Shown piece after piece: positions 13,606 to 14,564 of a DNA stretch of 14,564 nucleotides. The position numbers and the translations under genes were made by a program. The notes under the pieces were generated by a model that was not told the origin of the DNA, did not search any database, and saw nothing but the letters and a program-made list of their open reading frames with translations. The first letter of the stretch is position 1. Each line of letters begins with the position of its first letter. The stretch comes from Clostridia bacterium. GTDB lineage: Bacteria > Bacillota > Clostridia > Oscillospirales > CAG-272. Location of the stretch: assembly GCA_017461825.1 (NCBI GenBank), contig JAFTXB010000009.1, forward strand, positions 1-14,564, read 5' to 3'.

Positions 13606-14019
13606 TCAATTATTTATTTTCTGCGCCTGCTCGTCATTGTAAAGATCCGCAAGCTCGTTTGTTGCTTCAAACATTTTATGCAGCCCAAACCAAGCAATAA
13701 AAACGCACATGTAAGAGCCAAACAGCATGTACAATGCCATTGGCACACCGCTGATGGAAACATACAAAGAACGCTTGTGTGCTGCCCTTGCCACCATATC
13801 GCCAAGCCGATACCACCAAAACAAGGAATAAAGCCCCAACGTTACAAGAGACAGCAACGCATACACAATTATCCCGGGCGAATGCCTGCCATCCTCACGG
13901 CAGATCTCGTTGATGTCCTTTACCATATGATGCATATACCAAAGGTTATAGATCCCGCAGGTCAAAAAGCCGAGCAGCAGATATGGGGCAAGGCTTCTGT
14001 TGGTTTTGAGTTTTCTCAT
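13606..14019 (-). CDS. DUF4234 family membrane protein
   Basis: A 137-residue integral membrane protein of the DUF4234 type, whose biochemical role is not known. Features are SLAPYLLLGFLTCGIYNLWYM (9-29), a repeat-like second hydrophobic segment IIVYALLSLVTLGLYSLFWWYR (50-71), and a third, GVPMALYMLFGSYMCVFIAWF, followed by the family-like tail MFEATNELADLYN. The longer reading from 14172 is rejected because AGAAAGGA lies 8 nt before the ATG at 14019 and the extra residues overlap the upstream gene. It follows the DUF2752 gene by 37 bp on the same strand, so they form an operon. Ordinary housekeeping neighbour; no link to the carbohydrate genes is evident beyond proximity. Confidence 0.85.
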   Translation of the reverse strand: MRKLKTNRSLAPYLLLGFLTCGIYNLWYMHHMVKDINEICREDGRHSPGIIVYALLSLVTLGLYSLFWWYRLGDMVARAAHKRSLYVSISGVPMALYMLFGSYMCVFIAWFGLHKMFEATNELADLYNDEQAQKINN

Positions 14020-14056
14020 TGTGTAATTCCTTTCTGAAAATGATAGTATCAAAAGA

Positions 14057-14494
14057 TTATTTGAGGTCAAAAAAGCGGCACAACGCCTGCACCGAACGAT
14101 AGAAAAAACCTTCTTCGGGCGCGCAAACCACAACACTCCCGTCCACAAAAAACAAACGCCAAACATATACAAAAAGCATCAGCGCCGCCGCGGCAAACAA
14201 AACCGCGTAGAGGGCGATCCCTTTATGACGAATCCGCAACAGAAGTAACAAAGCCAAGACAGGCACCACCGCCACCCAAAGCGGATGATAGTAAAACGCC
14301 TCCGCAAATTCAAACCGAAGCGCATGCAGAAAGGCGCGCGTCATGCCGCACCCGGGACACGAGATGCCCGAGAAGAATTTCAAAGGACAGCCGATCCCAA
14401 CAGCGGCGAGAAACAAATAGAGCAATCCAATCGCCAAAAACGCCGATATCGATGTCCGATACCTGCGCCAAAGCGCCGAGAAACGCAACCGCAC
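14057..14494 (-). CDS. DUF2752 family membrane protein
   Basis: A small membrane protein of the DUF2752 family, function unknown. The signature GCPLKFFSGISCPGCGMTRA, followed by an aromatic HPLWV segment, is diagnostic: Cys-Pro and CPGCGMTRA between the first hydrophobic helix and an amphipathic stretch. Two further hydrophobic segments follow (VVPVLALLLLL; AVLFAAAALMLFVYVW). The start is uncertain. An ATG at 14545 gives 162 residues but has no ribosome site. A GTG at 14494 has AAAGGA eight bases upstream and yields a basic N-terminus directly before the first helix (145 residues), so I prefer it. An ATG at 14503 touches the ribosome site. Proteins with this motif often neighbour DUF4234 or TM2-type genes in Clostridia, as here. 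Confidence 0.82.
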   Translation of the reverse strand: MRLRFSALWRRYRTSISAFLAIGLLYLFLAAVGIGCPLKFFSGISCPGCGMTRAFLHALRFEFAEAFYYHPLWVAVVPVLALLLLLRIRHKGIALYAVLFAAAALMLFVYVWRLFFVDGSVVVCAPEEGFFYRSVQALCRFFDLK

Positions 14495-14564
14495 GCCACC
14501 CATCCTTTCAAAATCATCACATAGTACCGTATCTTCCGCAATCATTCTACCATATCAAGCCCCA

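Noticed and set aside
1..14564. CRISPR array, transposase, integrase, toxin-antitoxin or phage genes
   Set aside because: None of the regular repeats or protein signatures of these systems were found on either strand.

Overview
The window looks like a piece of chromosome from an anaerobic gut-type Firmicute of class Clostridia. Supporting this are strong AGGAGG-like ribosome sites, TTGACA/TATAAT-type promoters, lipoproteins with Thr/Glu/Asp-rich linkers behind the lipobox, a Thr/Glu/Pro-rich wall-spanning stalk on a surface protein, and a solute-binding protein of the type greatly expanded in gut Clostridia. I cannot name the genus. No rRNA, tRNA, CRISPR array, insertion sequence or phage gene is visible.

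Layout. (1) 1-130: the 5' end of a secreted-protein gene on the minus strand, cut by the window edge. (2) 131-559: a non-coding gap holding a three-hairpin palindromic element (313-390) and a nested inverted repeat that probably ends the next operon. (3) 560-4601, minus: a three-gene operon, read from right to left, of a cytosolic Asp-box (sialidase-fold) protein, a carbohydrate-type ABC solute-binding lipoprotein, and a secreted GLUG-like beta-helix protein with a C-terminal Gly-Cys/membrane/basic tail. (4) 4602-4936: a divergent regulatory region, about 90 percent A+T in its middle. (5) 4937-8489, plus: an operon of an AraC-family regulator, an FAD-dependent oxidoreductase and an HpcH/HpaI-type aldolase. 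(6) 8506-8533: a terminator shared by convergent operons. (7) 8543-11579, minus: two closely related Asp-box proteins, one a lipoprotein with an extra N-terminal domain and one cytosolic. (8) 11580-11842: a second divergent promoter region with two well-formed sigma-A promoters and short direct repeats. (9) 11843-13540, plus: a GH36-like cytosolic glycosidase, followed by a perfect 17-bp bidirectional terminator. (10) 13606-14494, minus: a DUF2752 and DUF4234 membrane-protein pair that is probably unrelated housekeeping.

How it may work together. Regions 3-9 read as one carbohydrate-utilisation locus. The surface beta-helix protein and the lipoprotein Asp-box enzyme would bind or trim a glycan outside the cell, and the solute-binding lipoprotein would capture the product. 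The cytosolic Asp-box proteins and the GH36-like enzyme would remove sugars inside. An oxidation step (FAD enzyme) and a retro-aldol step (pyruvate-type aldolase) would then feed central metabolism, under the AraC-type regulator. The combination of three sialidase-fold proteins, an FAD oxidoreductase and an HpaI-class aldolase, without the usual sialic-acid genes (nanA/nanE/nanK) in view, is the most unusual aspect. The substrate cannot be read from sequence. ABC permease genes are also not in view.
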